64,000 nt of DNA. It comes from Acanthosepion lycidas (Eukaryota > Mollusca > Cephalopoda > Sepiida > Sepiidae). Below the pieces are notes generated by a model, which saw only the letters and a program-made list of their open reading frames with translations, was not told the DNA's origin and made no database searches. The position numbers were made by a program, and so were the translations under genes. The DNA lies in assembly GCA_963932145.1 (NCBI GenBank), contig OZ010574.1, positions 82,996,049-83,060,048 on the forward strand, written 5' to 3'. Below are positions 46,801 to 59,218 of the stretch, piece after piece; positions within the stretch are counted from its first letter, which is position 1; every line of letters begins with the position of its first letter.

Positions 46801-46885
46801 GTTAAATATCCCCTAAACTATTTGTTAAAAATGGTTTCAGTTTGAATTTCTGGGATAAATTATTTACATTAGTCACAGTTTATTT
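46800..46885 (+). repeat. R1 fragment (head part)
   Basis: 'ggtttcagtttgaatttctg' followed by 'ggataaattatttacatta', as in the R1 copy at 11170-11215. Confidence 0.5.
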
Positions 46886-47590
46886 TTTTTAATCATTTCA
46901 CCTCAAGCAAGGCAATAATGCAACTCAGAGACAAGTGTTTTTTTTGGAGTAGAAGAGAATGAGAAAACTTTAGGAGAAAAGATAATAAAAGAACAGGATT
47001 CAGGAAGATAGAAGATGATGATTGGCATTGCATTTAAATTTTTGAAGAATGAAGGTTTAGAGTATGGAGGCACAGTGGAATAATGGATAGCTGGTTGGAT
47101 TGAGGAATCAGAGAGCTGTGATTGAATTCCAGTCAAATTCAATACATTCACTTACATGCTAATATCCTTGGAAAAGGTATGAATCCTTGTCTTTTCCCCC
47201 CAGATATGGATAAATAGCAGGCCAGACAGGGTTCTCTAGCCTTGGATGGCAACTGGTCTACTGCAGAAAGAAATGGCAACCCACTGCAGGAAAAAATATG
47301 CCTCGTCAATCATGTATTGAAAGGTACATGATCACCTATGCCTGTATCACGCATGGCCCATAACTGAGATGTAGAGTTCCAGAGGTGAGAAGTTTGAGAA
47401 AAGAAATTAATAGTACTTAGTGCATTTAGCCGTTTCAACAGCAAAATAATGAGACTTAACTGTCAATCTAGTAGTACATTTAAATTCATACAGTTGAGGC
47501 ACCAAATTTGAAAGCTCATTAGAACAACTAACCATGAAAATATTTATAGAAAAGACAGCTGGAACCCATGTCACATTTTTAGCTATTTTG
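46885..47590 (-). mobile_element. CR1/Jockey-like LINE 3' fragment interrupted by a SINE
   Basis: The 3' tail is at 46890-47055 and the C-terminal coding part at 47366-47590: the minus strand reads 'VFSINIFMVSCSNELSNLVP', 'LYEFKCTTRLTVKSHYF', 'VETAKCTKYY'. A SINE lies between the two at 47058-47365. Confidence 0.78.
47058..47365 (+). mobile_element. tRNA-headed SINE (subfamily B), nested in a LINE
   Basis: It starts 'gagtatggaggcacagtgga' with the same A-box-like head as the copy at 40232. The B-box-like 'tgattgaattccagtc' follows. The body is shared, but from about 47270 the tail differs: 'ctactgcagaaagaaatggc', 'cctcgtcaatcatgtattg', 'tacatgatcacctatgcc'. The same tail occurs at 55150-55270 (reverse). 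Confidence 0.78.
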
Positions 47591-47920
47591 CTCACCAGCC
47601 TTCTTCAGTCATTTGTTGATCCAAGTAATATTCAGGGAATTTGTTGACCCAAGTAATATTCAGGGAATTTGTTGATCCAAGTAATATTCAGGGAATTTGT
47701 TGATCCAAGTAATATTCAGGGAATTTGTTGACCCAAGTAATATTCAGGGAATTTGTTGATCCAAGTAATATTCAGGGAATTTGTTGACCCAAGTAATATT
47801 CAGGGAATTTTTAACTGGACCTTTTATTTAATCGATGTGAGAAAATTGTTTCTGTTCTCCTGTTCCTGTCTAGCAATATCTTGTTTTGTTCTTTCTTTAG
47901 TAATATTTAAAGGGTACAGT
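47591..47920 (+). repeat. R1 copy with a seven-copy 28-bp internal tandem repeat
   Basis: 47615-47810 is seven head-to-tail copies of a 28-bp unit, gttgaYccaagtaatattca + gggaattt, at 47615, 47643, 47671, 47699, 47727, 47755 and 47783. The Y is t,c,t,t,c,t,c in order. R1 copies elsewhere have a single unit of this sequence. Confidence 0.92.
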
Positions 47921-47984
47921 TTAAGATTCCTTGAAGTTTATATGTATTGACAGACACTTGAAGGAAGCTGCTGGGTACAACATA

Positions 47985-48110
47985 TGGAAGGTTGAGATAA
48001 TAGCAACAAAGATGTGGATTTTAGTCTGACAGTAAATAATGTAAACAATGATAATTCCTTAAGCTATTTTCATTCAACTGTCCATGTCTTGTGATATCTT
48101 GTTTTGATTA
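47985..48110 (-). repeat. R1 fragment, reverse
   Basis: 'gttgagataatagcaacaaa' and 'gtctgacagtaaataatgta' are the inverse of the R1 core. Confidence 0.5.
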
Positions 48111-48384
48111 TGATTTGCAATTTTTACAAAAGAAGCTATTTGACACCTTGATATGAATTTTGTGTCATTGCTTGCAACAGCTGAAGAGAAGTAAACAATA
48201 AAATATATTAATAATTGCATGAGTTGGGCATCCTGAAGTGTTTTTGCATACATCCTGTGATTTGAAAAGATAGTAAATATTTGAAAGTGTTTGGCAGTGA
48301 CTGCTCCAAAATCTGTGCCATGAGGAAAGTCTCTGTACAAACAATTGACTTTTTTTCTTTCCTATTTTTATTTTTTTGGGTTTT

Positions 48385-48930
48385 TTTTAAAAATCATTTC
48401 ACTCTAAGCAAGCCACTAGTACACAGGGGGTTACTGGGAATGGAAGAGAATGAGAAGATTATTGAGTGTCAAAAGAATAAGACAAAAAGAAAAACATTAT
48501 TAAGGTGTGAGAACAATAAAGGAGCAAGATTCAAGAAGATAAATGATGGTGATTGACATTGCATTTAAATTTTTGAAGATTGTACGTGGCAGGGAAGCAA
48601 GAAATAGGAAGGGAGTTCCAGTGGCAGAAAGTGTGAGGAAAAGAAAAAAAAAATGATCAGAATAGAACATATAGTTGCATCTAATTCATTCAACAGTAAA
48701 ACAATAAGACCTATTTGCCATTCGAGTAGCATACTTATATTCATGCAGTTGAAGCATTAAGGAAAAAATCACACCAGAACAGATGCCATGAAAATATTTG
48801 TAGTAAAGACAAGGGAGGAAGTCATGTCATGTCAGTGAGAAAGTGATTGAAATCTCAAGATATATAACAGGAGGACCAGATCAGATATGGTGGCAGACTT
48901 CTGATAAAAAAATGAAGAGGTTATGAAATA
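48385..48930 (-). mobile_element. CR1/Jockey-like LINE 3' fragment
   Basis: The tail start 'cactctaagcaagccactag', the 'cattgcatttaaatttttga' block and the region corresponding to 'CHHIWSG..LL' near 48870-48920 on the minus strand match the family at 4385-5010 and 58190-59178. Confidence 0.7.
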
Positions 48931-49066
48931 TTTTGATTAAGATTTCAATGAGAATCTGAGGAGTTGGTGTTTTTTTATATTTAGCATAACAGTATTTTAA
49001 AAATGTTTTGCCAGTTAACAAATGTGTATAATTTTCTTTTTTGATAACCATAGGTGTATTATGAGT

Positions 49067-49071
<5 letters not shown>

Positions 49072-49138
<67 letters not shown>

Positions 49139-49142
49139 GTCG

Positions 49143-49182
<40 letters not shown>
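49072..49182. repeat. Two long TA runs separated by 'gtggtcgtca'
   Basis: About 62 bp and 34 bp of TA around a 12-bp unique spacer. All Tyr-Ile frames here are repeat artefacts. Confidence 0.97.
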
Positions 49183-49183
<1 letters not shown>

Positions 49184-49429
49184 CTCCCCACCCTCACCCT
49201 AAGACCTTTCCTGTTTTTCTTTGTTCCATTGTACCTCTCTCTAGAGCTTTCATACATTTCCCTCTCACTCTTGTTTCTCACTCCCACAAATACACTCTCA
49301 CTGAATTTTTGTTTTTTATACCCAAGTTATATTTTCTGTTTTCTTTTTGAATTTGTAGGTCTGATGAATTGGATCGTCATTACGATTCCAATGTAATAAA
49401 TTATAACCATAGAATATTAGTGTTTGAGC

Positions 49430-49450
49430 CTTTTATATTATATTATATTA

Positions 49451-49490
<40 letters not shown>
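49430..49490. repeat. TA/TATTA microsatellite
   Basis: A short TATTA array passes into a TA run. Confidence 0.95.
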
Positions 49491-49491
<1 letters not shown>

Positions 49492-49664
49492 ATATTTATA
49501 TTGAGAGACTGATTTGCTTTTTTACATTTTATCAACTCTTTGTAAATTATTTAAAGCCAAAACATATTTTGGATTATAAAAATAATTCTTTTCTTGTGAG
49601 TGAATATAGCATAAAAATTATTTTTGAGAATAAATATGATTTTTTCAGATAAACGTTTTACTAT

Positions 49665-49812
49665 TTAACCCATAGCTGGTGGAGATGATGGATTCATACC
49701 TTTCCCAATGATATTTCTGCATAAGTTAATGCAGTAAACTTGACTGGAAACTGAACTCAACTATCTAATTTGTCACTTGGCTCTGCTATCCATTACACCA
49801 CATGCATAGCCA
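49665..49812 (-). mobile_element. SINE head fragment
   Basis: On the minus strand: a 'tgtggtgtaatggatagc' head at about 49805, 'tcagtttccagtcaag' B-box region, and the start of the body at 49670-49700 ('cccatagctggtggag' reversed). A diverged relative of the same SINE. Confidence 0.6.
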
Positions 49813-51400
49813 TGTGTATTTAAAGCTGGATCAGAATCCAGTTGACTAGTAAAAATATAAGACAATTTACAAAAGATTCTATTTTGACATGTTTACCTCA
49901 TGAACTGCTGTGATAAGAAAAATAATTTTTTTCAACAGTAGCAAGATAAAATGTGTTTCACATTAAACATATGAACATTTGAATTTTACTTTAGGTATAT
50001 TCTTTTAGAAATTAGATTATAAGTAATTTCAACTTAGTTTTTGCATTTTTACTTATTCATTTACATATTATGTAGTTTAAAGTTTTTGTATCTCTTTTTG
50101 TTTGACTTGTAGTTTAGAACAGGCGATAAACTGAAATGAGACTGTTTTATTTAAATCATAGAAGACTAGTAGATCAAGAACTTACAACACATCTTTGAGC
50201 AAATTTCGGAGACACTCAATTCCTTATTATAAGAATAAGGAATTGATTATCTCATCATTTGTGCCCACTGAAGATTATGAGATAACTTGCAGAAAGGCAG
50301 TAATATGTAAATATTGTTTTTCTTCTATTTCCCTAGCTTTCTTACCTTTCCTCTTCCCCATACTCTTTTTCCTCCACCTCTGATTTCTCATTTTATTTCA
50401 TTCCTTTCTTCCTTTGATTATGATGATATTTTCCCATTGAGAGTGTGCAATTGATTCCAGATCAGAATGGTCAAAAACTAGGCAGCGACTATAATTTGAT
50501 CTGAGGTAGAGCATAATTTATCAAACAAGTATAATAATAATAGTAATATATATTTTCTGTATAATATATATAGTATTTTTATAAAATACTTGTAATATTA
50601 AATATTTCTAATCTTGTGTTGTTTGATAATTTTAGAGCACCTCCTTGTAATTATATTGAAGCGATAAAGAAAATATTTTATGTTTTATTCTAAAATATTG
50701 ACTCATTTCAAAATTACATTCTTCATTTATTTTATTTTTTGTAATAAAAATTCATGTTTCGTTTTCAAAATGTAATGTCTAAAATATCTTTAAATTTCTT
50801 TTGTTTGAACTTTTCATATTTGAAAGTGAAAAATAAACATACATACATGCAAAATAGTAAACAAATTTTATGTTAAAAACTAATTTTGAATAAGAAACAG
50901 CAGACTTAATTTTTGGACAGGTTGATTGGAAACAATAGTTACATTTTGAAATGATTATAAACTAAATTTATAAGAAACATTTTAAGTGGATTAATATGAA
51001 TTAGTTTGAAGAGAAGACTTTAAAAAATGTCAAACGATTACACTATCTGTGATATGCTATTGCAAAAACTGAGCTGTACACCAAGCATCTTGTTAGTTAT
51101 TCAAACATGATGCAATTAGATAATTACCGCTATTATGATTGAACTCTAAGTGCAGGAAACATATAAACTGTTGTTTTCATGTTAGTCTTTTCTCAGACTC
51201 TATCATATGCATATTTGACGTTCAGTGTTTAACATTTTCATCATGCATACAATGTTTGTAAGACTGTGATGTATATGATACCCTTAGCTTTTTCAGAGGC
51301 CAGGATGTGGGGAAATAGATGTAATGGCGGTCATAAATATGGAATATAGAATGATTATGGAAGTCCATGAAATAAGAAGAAAATATTTGTTACTTCTGGG
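49813..51400. other. AT-rich stretch, nothing recognised
   Basis: The frame at 50195-50383 ends in a hydrophobic run by composition and has no motif. Confidence 0.5.
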
Positions 51401-51560
51401 GAAAATGTTGTCATTAAGTCACTTCTCAGCTTTTATGTTCTCAATATGAATCCCCAGAAAATTTATTAATTATCTCAAATTTCCGAGAAGACAGTGGAAA
51501 TTTTTGTAACACATAATAAAAAAGGAGGGCTTGGATAAGTTGATATTCACAGGTTATTTG
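51400..51560 (+). mobile_element. Possible RTE-like LINE fragment
   Basis: The plus strand reads a 'RRQWKFL' and 'KKEGLDKLIFTGYL' pattern comparable to 'R.LKFLGHIM.KEGLENL...G'. Short and broken. Confidence 0.4.
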
Positions 51561-51760
51561 AAGGCAGTTAATACTGGATTTTTAAAAATCTGTAATTAAT
51601 ACCAGATTTTTTGTAAACTTACAATTAATACTGGATTTTTATAGATATATAATTAATATTTCATATTTTATAATCCCATAATTATTAACAATTTTTTATA
51701 ATTATTTAGACTATTTACATTTGGACTACTGTCCTCGCCTTTTTTGATAATGAAAACTCT
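51560..51760 (+). repeat. R1 head with tandem 'aattaatactggattttta' units
   Basis: Three to four units of about 37-40 bp, then the R1 block 'atttggactactgtcctcgc'. Further scattered units at 51920-51975. Confidence 0.65.
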
Positions 51761-52249
51761 TTATTCCAGAAAGTCAAACAGAAATATATCAAATATGATA
51801 ACAACAATGATAAGGATGATAGTCCAAATGCAAATAGTTCAAATAATGATAACACATCATTCCAGAAATTTAGACAGAGATTTTTATATTCTTTTAATTC
51901 ATACAGGGATTATTTTAGTAACTTATAATTAATACCAATTTCTTATTTTAACTTTTATAAATAATACTGGATTTTACAATGGCCATTAAAGATTTAATGA
52001 AATAACCACCAGATTCTTTAGATATTAATCCAGTATATTAACATATGAAACATCATTAAAAGAGATTTATATAAAAATGGAAAGCAATATTCAAACAAAT
52101 AAGATTTCTGGGAAGCATTAAAAGCTGCTGCAAGTTATGTTAAAGATGAAAGAATAGAAAACAGACTGATGAAGAATGTTGTAGAATGTTAAGAAACTCA
52201 TATATTAATATTTAAAATGACAGAAGATTGTGTATCCCTGGATCTGGAC

Positions 52250-52420
52250 AGTGGAAAAAGAACAATCTAGCCCTACAGATTAAATAAAAGGTTTAGTTAA
52301 AAATTCCCTGACGTTTACTTGGAATGGTTGGCAACTGAAGTAGGCCAAAGGGTACAAAGGTTGAAATGTTGTGATAATAACAACAAAGATGAGGAAATTA
52401 GTCCAACCGTAATGTTGGAA
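52250..52420 (-). repeat. R1 copy, reverse
   Basis: 'gaatggttggcaactgaag', 'ggttgaaatgttgtgataat' and 'gatgaggaaattagtccaac' are the inverse of the R1 core. Confidence 0.65.
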
Positions 52421-54360
52421 GGAAGATCATGCAGGGAAATAGATATTCCAGAAAACCTTTTATATTAATCACTTTCATTTACTCTGTATTCAAACTGTAA
52501 GGAGAAAATTCCACTCAGTTATTCCCCCAAAACTATTACTTTGTCGAACGGACTCATGAGTATATACTTCCTTGAAAACTAAAAGTTTAACCTCTTTATG
52601 TGATGGTTCAATCACTATAATCCTTCAGATTCTCATAATCTTCACTTCTTACCATCTCTTTTAATATTCATATCACATACCTCATTCAATATCCCTATAT
52701 CTTAAGTGGATTTTGAGCATTGTATTAAGTGAAATTTAGTATAAAAAATACTGCAAATAAAACATGACTTTTTATCCAGTCATATTAAATTATATTATAA
52801 ATAGTATAACTAACATCTGACAGAGTTAACAAGCATTACAACTGTAGAGAGTTTACTCTTCACTGGAGGCACCTCTTTTGGTCAGATTAAACCAAACTTG
52901 GTCAGTATTTAAAAGTAAACTTGAACATCTCATTATTTTTAGATTTGTTTACAGACACAAGTTCTGCAACATCACGGTAACTCATACACTAATGTCAATT
53001 AGCCACCTTCTGCTTTGCATACAATTAGAATTTAATCACAGAATTATAAATTGTTTAATTACATCTTGTTTAAATAATTAATGAGACACACACTAAATCT
53101 TGTTCAATTTATGTTGATTTTGTTATAAACTGCATCAAAATATTCTTGAAAAGTTACAACTATGTAGTAGAATTGCATTTTAGGAACTAATTAGGAGGTG
53201 AGAGTGTTCCTTAAATCCAATAAATCCTTCATTATGAAATGAAGGAGAAAATTCTGTATATCATTGCATTTAATGAACATCATTCTGTTAAATCCAACAC
53301 AGCAGACAAATGACCAGTATTACGTAAAACTGTATAAAATACCAAATAAAATAATCCCACACACTTTTTCCTTGCTTATATTGATAGGATTTTTAGAAGT
53401 GGTGCTATAAATGTAATCTGCACTGTAATTTACTTTGTACTCATAACTGAGGCTTATAAAGTGCAAGGATGCATATAAACAACAGTGTAAATAGTTTCTT
53501 TCATGAGTGTTTGATAATATACATAAAAGTAAAAAAAACAGTTCACACTCTTATTAAAACAAGATTAAAAAAAAAAACACTTGAAATTTGAATAGTATCC
53601 AATAAATAGGTACCCACTGAATGAGTATCTATCTGGAGTGATTAAGCTTGTAACAGTCCTTCCAAAAATGATTTTTTTTTTTTGCATTCATTCAAGAGTT
53701 ATATAGAACATTTGTTTACAATAAATGACCTTGGCTAAACATTAAATAACCCAAAACATCGAGATGACTGTCTTTCTCGCTTTCCCACTCATACACACTG
53801 TTGCCATGTAGGATTTGTTATTTTTAGTCAAATCTATCTTTAAAAATATCTGAAATTAATAAAGGTTTTTCATTTCCACCTAACTTTATAGTTAACAAGG
53901 TTGACATGTACCTAATAAACTTAATGACTTATGAATGATCTGTATTTGCATTTATCTAACTTTATTCAGTAAAAATAAAAAGTCATTTCATTAACGCCTA
54001 TGTGATCCATGATTGCTTCCTTAGATCTGATATTTCTTAAATCAAGGTTTTACTCTATTTGTGTAATGAATTACAGATGCAGACCAATGATAACATGAAA
54101 AAAAGTAACTCATGTTTAACAATGTACTTTATTCAACTCCAAACTTTGCCAGTTTCAACTAGTGAATGTGTGTGCACACCCAGAGCCCTCATCTGGACAT
54201 AGACACCACATTCTCATCTGGAATTGTCTAAGAGACTGCTTAACTCCTGTGTGGGGCAGGTGTTTATATAACTCCTTGTATTATCATTCTTTCTTGTGCT
54301 TGCAACCCAAGTGCAAGAAGCTTTTACTTGTATTGTTAACTTTGTGCTTAACATAAATTA
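52421..54360. other. AT-rich stretch, nothing recognised
   Basis: No feature that I can support; frames at 52878-53081 and 54162-54356 have no motif. Confidence 0.5.
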
Positions 54361-54760
54361 TTATTCTACTTCCCTCCAACTGTCTCCTAAATCATGTTGT
54401 CTGTTTTAATGAAGATTCCAACATCTAGCATAGCCATCCAATATAATGCTATATTCATCACTAAAAATACTGTTGATAAACCAGTTTTCCTGTACTTCTT
54501 CACCAAACTTACACATTTCTTTTTCTGATGTTTACTTAAAATTGATTGTTCCACTGCTTTTCATTTCCTTTACCAATATTTGTAATATTTTACATTTTTC
54601 TATCCGTTAACATTTGTGACCACAGCTTCGTCAAATATTTTCTTGTGGGTCGTTTCACTTCTTTTCTCATTTTTCTCAAACTTCTGTTTTTTTTCTTAGT
54701 CAGTTTTTCTTTGTTGTTCTACCAATGGTTTCAATATCTTTTATTGTTCTGTAATCATTG
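54360..54760. repeat. Dispersed repeat of unknown type, copy 1
   Basis: 54560-54720 resembles 59715-59860 in order and sequence: 'atattttacat', 'aacatttgtgac', 'aaatattttcttg..g', 'atttttctcaaa'. On the minus strand both copies read a Lys/Asn-rich frame with a shared 'VVTNVN' block. I do not recognise the family. Confidence 0.5.
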
Positions 54761-54824
54761 TTAAATGTTTTTGGCAGTTTCTAATGACATTCCATTGATC
54801 AATAACTTTACAATGTCATTTGTA

Positions 54825-55040
54825 GCTGAATTTCTGGGATGAGGTGTTATCATTATTTACACTATTTATATTCTGACTGTTGTCCTCATCTTTGTTGTTG
54901 TTATCACAATGTTCTGGCCATTGTGCACTTTAGCCTCCTGTATATTGATTTCGGTAACCTACAGGGAATTAAACTTTTATTTAATCTACATTGGAGGACT
55001 ATTCTTATTACACTGCTCATGTTGTGGGACATTGTCTAAT
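54825..55040 (+). repeat. R1 dispersed repeat
   Basis: 'agctgaatttctgggatgag', 'ctgttgtcctcatctttgtt' and 'aacctacagggaatt' in R1 order. Confidence 0.68.
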
Positions 55041-55149
55041 TCTTATCTTTAAAAATAAAATCTAGACGATATACCTAGATTAACTGATTTAAAGTTTAAT
55101 TAATTTGATTTAAAACAAATATTATTTTCTGATAATGCTGAGTATCAGT

Positions 55150-55430
55150 CAGTTATGTACTATACATGATACATGCTTAGGTGATCATGTATCTTTCGAT
55201 ACATGACTGAAGAGGCAGATTTTTTCCTGCAGTAGGTTGCCATTTCTTTCTACAGTAGACCAGTTGCCATCCAAGTCTCCAGAACCCAGCCTGTCCTGCT
55301 ATTTACCTATAGCTGGGGGGAGAAGAAGAGGATTAATACCTTTCCCAAGGCACATATGTGAATGTAATGGACTTGAATGAAATTCAAACTTGGCTGTCCA
55401 ATTGCTCAATCCAAGTAAGCTTTTCAGTAA
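55150..55430 (-). mobile_element. tRNA-headed SINE (subfamily B)
   Basis: It aligns in reverse with 47058-47365, including the tail 'gtgatcatgtatctttcgat' and the body 'cagttgccatccaag'. The head end near 55420 is decayed. Confidence 0.75.
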
Positions 55431-56190
55431 ACTTTTCCATTATGATTAGTAAATATGTTTTTTACTTCATAACAATATCATTTAACTGTCACATATCAAT
55501 ACATAATTTTAAAAGATTGAAAACTTTCTAAATTATTCTAATTAAAATTTTGAAAAAATGAAAACAATTCTTGTAAAAGTTCATTATTCATAAAAAAAAA
55601 AATTGAATAGACAATAGTATCCATATTATATTTTATTCATAAAAGCAATTAAAGGTTTTTCTAATTAGCGATGTCTTAGTTTTTATTGCATTTTTTATTT
55701 TACATTTCAAAGCAAATTTTCAGTAACTGGGGTCATGTTTTACAAAAAGATGTTTTAAATTCTCCAAGGACTTGTGACTATGACTAATATAAACATTAAG
55801 CTGTTCAAAAATGAATTTCTTGAAATTTGATAAAATTAAATAATTGGGGAGTAATCGATGGAAAAAATATTTTTTACCAAGATTTTCTAGAACAGAAACA
55901 TTTGTAAAATTATTTAATTCATTTGTGAAGAAGTCCCAAAAGTTTCATTAAAATCTGATAATAATTTGATTTTTGCAGGAATCAAATCAATGTGTTTTTC
56001 CTATTCTAATTTATAGCCACCTACAGGCACAAGAAAAAAGTTATTTTTAACCAAAATTTTGAAGGTTCTAAAAAGGATTAAAAATATAATTTAATAATTA
56101 AAAAATTCTTTTGAACTTTCCTCTTAATAATAAAATAAAGATTTGTCTTTTATTAAGTTTGGAGTATTTTTTTCATTATGTATGCTCATT
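55431..56190. other. AT-rich stretch, nothing recognised
   Basis: No feature that I can support. Confidence 0.5.
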
Positions 56191-56224
56191 TTTTAATGGA
56201 TGCTTGGAGTCACTTATATACAGA

Positions 56225-56276
<52 letters not shown>

Positions 56277-56310
56277 TCTGTATATAAGTGACTCCAAGGA
56301 TCCATTAAAA
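56191..56310. repeat. 120-bp near-perfect palindrome with TA centre
   Basis: The 38-bp unique arms (ttttaatggatgcttggagt.. to the TA run and its inverse ending at 56310) differ at one position. The centre is a TA run of about 44 bp, itself self-complementary, so the whole 120 bp can form one hairpin. Confidence 0.95.
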
Positions 56311-58185
56311 TATATGCAAAAGAAAAAAACAATTTATACTGGCACTTTTTGTTTCTTGAGGAACTTTATTAAGGTAAATATGGAGATTTTATTTCATAAT
56401 GTGTATTTATACACAGAAGTAATGAGGAAGAAGACTATAATTTAGTTTTCAAATTTTAACTTTGAGAACACTCTAAAATATTTTTAAGGATTGCTGTGCA
56501 AGAAAGGGTAAACTATGGAAGACACTATGAAAGTGATGCAATTTATTACTTCATACATTTTTTGTTACAGCCCATTCATGAAATCCAATAAAAAAAATGT
56601 GCTCTTCCACAAGGATTGAAACTGCAATACCCTTTGTAGAAGTTACCACTGTTTGATATTTATTGAGAATGTACTTTTGTTATTAGGTATTGAATGCCCA
56701 GGCCAAATGACTGCTTAAAATAAAAAATAAAAAAGGTGGTGCCTATTTCAAATATGAGATACCACTATAATGTTTGATGTAATAAGCATGTTGGATTAAA
56801 AATAAATCATTAATTCTTTAGAAATTGCCAATACATATATATGTGTGTATGTGTGTGTGTCATTTTCAGACAGTACTGTTTTACTGTATCACAGTTCCTC
56901 AGTGCGACTAGATGTCTGAAAGCCTCAAGCCAGGGTTGAAACCTGACCGATTTGGTGTCAGTTAGAATTCAGCACTCAGCAGAAGAACTGCTAATTCTAG
57001 CGTATTTTTTTTACAAATGTAAACAAATGCCAGTCAGCCAGAGGGCTCATATTCACTTTACCAAAGAGCTTTGCAATTTTAGCATTGGTGGCTGCTGTTT
57101 GTAGAATTAGGCTGTCTCTCAAGAGTGCTCAATTGAAATAATTAAGTGCTTAATATCCTTATGCAGTCAAAATCCCTAACCATACACACTTTGCACTTAA
57201 TGAACTACCTCTCATTCCACCTCTCTATACTATAGAACATTCACTCACCCTCTCTCTTTCAATTTGTCATAGTAGTCACTGACTACAAGAATAATTAGGT
57301 CAGACAGGCTGATGACCTTAGTAACAGACCCAAGCAAGATCTAAAAATAGCTTCTTAGGAGACATGCAGAATCATTTGTTCAAGTACAAAATGTTGAGCA
57401 GGAAAACATCAGAAGAAATTAGTTGGAACATGGATCTTAAGCAAATAACATCTCTTTTTACTTGTTACTGTCAAGCAAAGGAAATCGCACAGTAAAGATG
57501 AGTTCCAATTCAACTTAAAACAAACATTCTATGCTGCATATACCAAATGCACGGATGAATTACTAAGCATGATAATCACCTAAGATAGGCATGTGTGACA
57601 TACTCAATTGGGCGCAGGCTATGGCTTATACAGCACTGAATCTTCCTACCTGAATGATGAATTCTACATTACTGAAATATATGAAGAAGAAAGTAAACAA
57701 TCAACTCTTGGGGGTCAAAACTCATAACAATGAAGAAAGAAAAATATATCAAAAGTCATTGCTGCATGGGTGAAACAGTGAACGTAAAAAGAACAAAAGA
57801 GAAATATAAAACAAAAGAAAGAGATAGAAAAGTAAAAAGAGAAAACCTTATTTTATTTCAGGCAAATAACTAAAGCCAAGTGCACTTTGACTTTTCATAT
57901 CAGATATATAATGCATACATCTTTCCACAACAAAATGTATAGCTAACATCTTTCCACGCACTACCTTGCATTAATTTTTTCATGTATCATATTTTGTTAT
58001 AATTAAATTTTATATTGACATTTGTGGTTCATTACTGTTGATTGTTTTACATCTGTATATTTTACCCTGTAAGAGAATCTGTCCATTATGGAGTGGTAAA
58101 CCTTGGTCATATCTTTTGACAGCAAGTTTTTTTTTTTATCTTTTCTTTTTAAATTTTGTGTTGTGCAAATGATGCATAACAATAT
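56311..58185. other. Unannotated stretch
   Basis: A short (TA)(TG) run is at 56833-56862. 56880-57130 and 57290-57720 are less AT-rich than average but show no coding frame, repeat copy or RNA hallmark. Confidence 0.5.
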
Positions 58186-58189
58186 ATAT

Positions 58190-59178
58190 TTCACATCAAG
58201 CCAAGTGATAACGCCACTAGGATATAGAGGGTTATGTGGAGTGAAAAGGAAGATTTTAGTGAGGAGGACTGAGGAAAGGAAAATAAAGGAATGTTGAAAA
58301 AGATAGAAGATGCTGATTGATGTTGCATTTAAATTTTTGCAGATTGTAAGTGGCAGAGAAGCAAGAAATTGGAAGTGATTTCCACAGGTGAGAAGTGAGA
58401 GAAAAGAAACTCTTAGAATAGAAGTGGTAGTTGCATCTAGCTAGTTCATCAGTAAAATGGTGAGACACAGTTGCCAATCAATAAACATTTTTAAATTCAT
58501 GTAATCAAGACACCAGGGAAAAACTCAGCAGGAAATATTTGTAGAAAAAGACAGAGGAAAGCCATGTCACATCTTTTAGAAAGTGACTGAAGTCAAGATG
58601 CTTGGTCAGGATAGATTACATTACAGATCTCTTGGATTTTGTCAAGAATCATGAGATATACAGCAGGAGCACCAGACCAGATTTCGCAACAGTATTCAAT
58701 GCATGGATGAATGGTAGAATTATAAATGTGCCAGATAGATTCTGTCGAGAAAAAATTTCTGCCATGACACAATGTCTGACCTTCCTTACAGCAGATGTAG
58801 CACTTGATTTGATAAAAGTTGCTCCACTTCATGTCAGTGGAAACTTGAGCCTGCGAAGGAGTAGTGTCTTGCTCTCCTGGTGTTTAGCATCAGCCATGCA
58901 GATGACAAGCAGAAAAAAGGTTCTCTGTGGTGATTAAATGAAAGCAGTTTTGTTTTGGAGGCATTAAAATTCACAAGATATTTCTTGCTCCAGTTAACCA
59001 CTGATTGGAGGTTCTTTTCTAGAGCAGTTGCAAAGGTTAAATTATTTGGCTGTTGCTACTAAGAAATAAATGGCTATGTCATCTGCATAAATTGGGAACT
59101 GATGCTAATGGGAAGATTATTGATGAAGATCAGAAACAGCGTAGGTTCAAGCGTAGATCTCTGGCAGCACCCATGTTA
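58190..59178 (-). pseudogene. CR1/Jockey-like LINE, RT palm to 3' end (longest copy)
   Basis: The minus strand from 59178 reads the RT palm 'QFPIYADDIAIYFLVATAK' with YADD at 59078-59089, a decayed middle, then 58832-58593 'TIHPCIEYCCEIWSGAPAVY' and 'LMILDKIQEICNVI', and 58477-58256 'FYSKSFFSLTSHLWKSLPIS' with 'YNLQKFKCNINQHLL'. The 3' tail reaches 58190. It is 5'-truncated at a TA run (59179-59212). This copy links the C-terminal fragments elsewhere to a reverse transcriptase. Confidence 0.87.

Positions 59179-59213
<35 letters not shown>
59178..59213. repeat. TA microsatellite
   Basis: A TA run at the 5' truncation point of the preceding LINE. Confidence 0.95.

Positions 59214-59218
<5 letters not shown>

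Noticed and set aside
47615-47810. Regular 28-bp repeats as a CRISPR array
   Set aside because: Units are directly adjacent with no spacers, in a eukaryotic repeat context.
49015-49396. Open frames rich in Tyr-Ile (also at 7702, 11878, 39761 and 56200)
   Set aside because: They translate TA microsatellites. Only the one inside the Copia RNase H (7811-7844) has real coding context.
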